From the NCBI GenBank assembly GCA_963787485.1, contig CAWBDF010000003.1:186001-250000 (forward strand): 64,000 nt of DNA, given 5' to 3'. The position numbers and the translations under genes are program-made. This document shows positions 63,085-64,000 of the stretch, in pieces; the stretch's first letter is position 1; each line of letters starts with the position of its first letter. The notes under the pieces were generated by a model. That model searched no databases. It had not been told where the DNA came from and saw only the letters and a list, made by a program, of their open reading frames with translations. This DNA is from Bog-473 sp963787485. GTDB lineage: Bacteria; Actinomycetota; Acidimicrobiia; Acidimicrobiales; RAAP-2.

Positions 63085-64000
63085 TCAGCCGCCCACCAGC
63101 ATGGTGAGGTCGACCAGGCGGTTCGAATAGCCCCACTCGTTGTCGTACCAGCCGAACACCTTGACCAGCGACAGGCTCTCGCTGACCGGCATCACCTGGG
63201 TCAGCCCGGAGTCGAAGACGCACGAGGCGGGTAAACCGACGATGTCGCTCGAGACGAGCGGCTCTTCGGAGTAGACCAGCCTGCCCTCGAGTGGAGGCTT
63301 GGCGGCGGCTTCGGCGAACACCGCGTTCACTTCGGCCACCGCGGGCGTCGCCTTGACCGCCGCGGTGAAGTCGGTGATGGAGCCCGCCGGGAGCGGAACC
63401 CGCAGGGAAATGCCGTCGAGACGGCCCTTCATCGATTCGAGGACGAGGCTGGTGGCCCGGGCTGCTCCGGTCGAGGTGGGGATGATGTTGATCGCCGCGG
63501 CGCGGGCCCGCCGCTGGTCGTGGTGGGGCAGATCGAGCAAATTCTGGTCGTTGGTGTACGCGTGCACCGTTGTCATGAGCCCGCTGGCGATCCCGTAGGC
63601 GTCGTCGAGCACCTTGACCATCGGCGCGAAGCAGTTGGTGGTGCACGACGCGTTCGAGATCACCACGTCGCGTTCCCGGTCGAATTCCTTGTCGTTCACG
63701 CCCATGACGAAGGTGGCATCGGCATCGCGCGACGGGCCCGAAATGACGACCCGGCCGACTGAGCCACCGAGGTGCTTGGCCGCGTCGGCACGGGCGGTGA
63801 ACCGTCCCGTCGACTCAATGACCACCGCCGCACCCAGGTCGTCCCAGGGCAGCCACGCGGGGTCCTTCTCTGCGAGCACCCGGATGCGCTGATCGCCCAC
63901 CACCATCTCGTTCCCCTCGACTTGGACGGCGACCGACAGCCTCCCCTGGGACGAGTCGTAGCGCAGCAGGTGGGCCAACATCTCCGCAGAGGTCAGGTCG
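63085..64000 (-). CDS. gap: Glyceraldehyde-3-phosphate dehydrogenase, N-terminus outside window
   Basis: The frame is open from the right window edge (DLTSAEMLAHLLRYDSSQ) through about 305 residues to the stop at 63085. The catalytic Cys is in SNASCTTNCFAP, the partner His in TTVHAYTNDQNLLD, and the C-terminus has WYDNEWGYSNRLVDL. Only the first NAD-binding strand (about 30 residues) is missing. It begins the glycolytic operon gap-pgk-tpiA-secG. The organism's sugar metabolism genes are thus undamaged, unlike many genes left of the tRNA. Confidence 0.97.
   Translation of the reverse strand, partial: DLTSAEMLAHLLRYDSSQGRLSVAVQVEGNEMVVGDQRIRVLAEKDPAWLPWDDLGAAVVIESTGRFTARADAAKHLGGSVGRVVISGPSRDADATFVMGVNDKEFDRERDVVISNASCTTNCFAPMVKVLDDAYGIASGLMTTVHAYTNDQNLLDLPHHDQRRARAAAINIIPTSTGAARATSLVLESMKGRLDGISLRVPLPAGSITDFTAAVKATPAVAEVNAVFAEAAAKPPLEGRLVYSEEPLVSSDIVGLPASCVFDSGLTQVMPVSESLSLVKVFGWYDNEWGYSNRLVDLTMLVGG

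Noticed and set aside
1..64000. CRISPR arrays, rRNA genes, riboswitches
   Set aside because: No regularly spaced repeats, no rRNA-like sequence and no recognisable riboswitch core was found on either strand by reading.

Overview
The window looks like chromosomal DNA of a high-GC actinobacterium, possibly a member of the Acidimicrobiia. The right edge carries the gap-pgk-tpiA-secG run typical of Actinomycetota. The rest is rich in family-2 amidohydrolases, paired acyl-CoA dehydrogenases, SDRs, P450s and a coenzyme-F420-type (luciferase-like) oxidoreductase. The class is an inference; no rRNA or other marker gene is present.

Layout. 1-12.9 kb: catabolic genes (amidohydrolase, an acyl-CoA dehydrogenase pair, SDR, enoyl-CoA hydratase, SnoaL-like and DUF899-like proteins) mixed with broken small genes, including an SDR ruined by an IS3 remnant. 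12.9-22 kb: a gene-poor, mobile-element-rich stretch with a complete IS3-family element (13710-15013), a complete IS630-family element (17136-18346), an IS256-family copy (transposase 20005-21274), a TauD/TfdA dioxygenase and hairpins. 22-54.7 kb: a dense catabolic region with five further family-2 amidohydrolases, a D-aminoacylase-like amidohydrolase, two P450s, cupins, an alcohol dehydrogenase, a TetR regulator, two enoyl-CoA hydratases, SDRs, a second acyl-CoA dehydrogenase pair, a ThDP enzyme, a cyclase-family hydrolase and a nitronate-monooxygenase-like flavoprotein. 54.9-58.9 kb: a tyrosine integrase remnant, a PAS-GGDEF-EAL protein and a serine recombinase remnant that stops 3 bp from the 3' end of tRNA-Leu(GAG). 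59-64 kb: housekeeping genes (lipoprotein solute-binding protein, secG, tpiA, pgk, gap).

How it fits together. The 36-54 kb genes resemble a beta-oxidation-type pathway for a cyclic or branched acid: CoA ligase (only a fragment remains), acyl-CoA dehydrogenases, hydratases, SDRs, thioesterase, plus ring hydroxylation and ring opening (P450, ThDP enzyme, cyclase, amidohydrolases). The substrate cannot be named from sequence. Three promoter regions carry a 16-bp palindrome, GCTARY-N4-RTTAGC, and a fourth near-match lies next to the TetR gene. This suggests one TetR regulon driving four transcription units, and it is the most interesting signal in the window.

Genome state. Many genes left of the tRNA carry a single-base frameshift at a short homopolymer, an in-frame stop, an internal deletion or a truncation, while the housekeeping genes to the right are intact. 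Either this is a decaying island next to tRNA-Leu, or part of the damage is indel error in the assembly. Fragments, in-frame stops and the deletion cannot be explained by single-base error, so at least part of the decay looks real.
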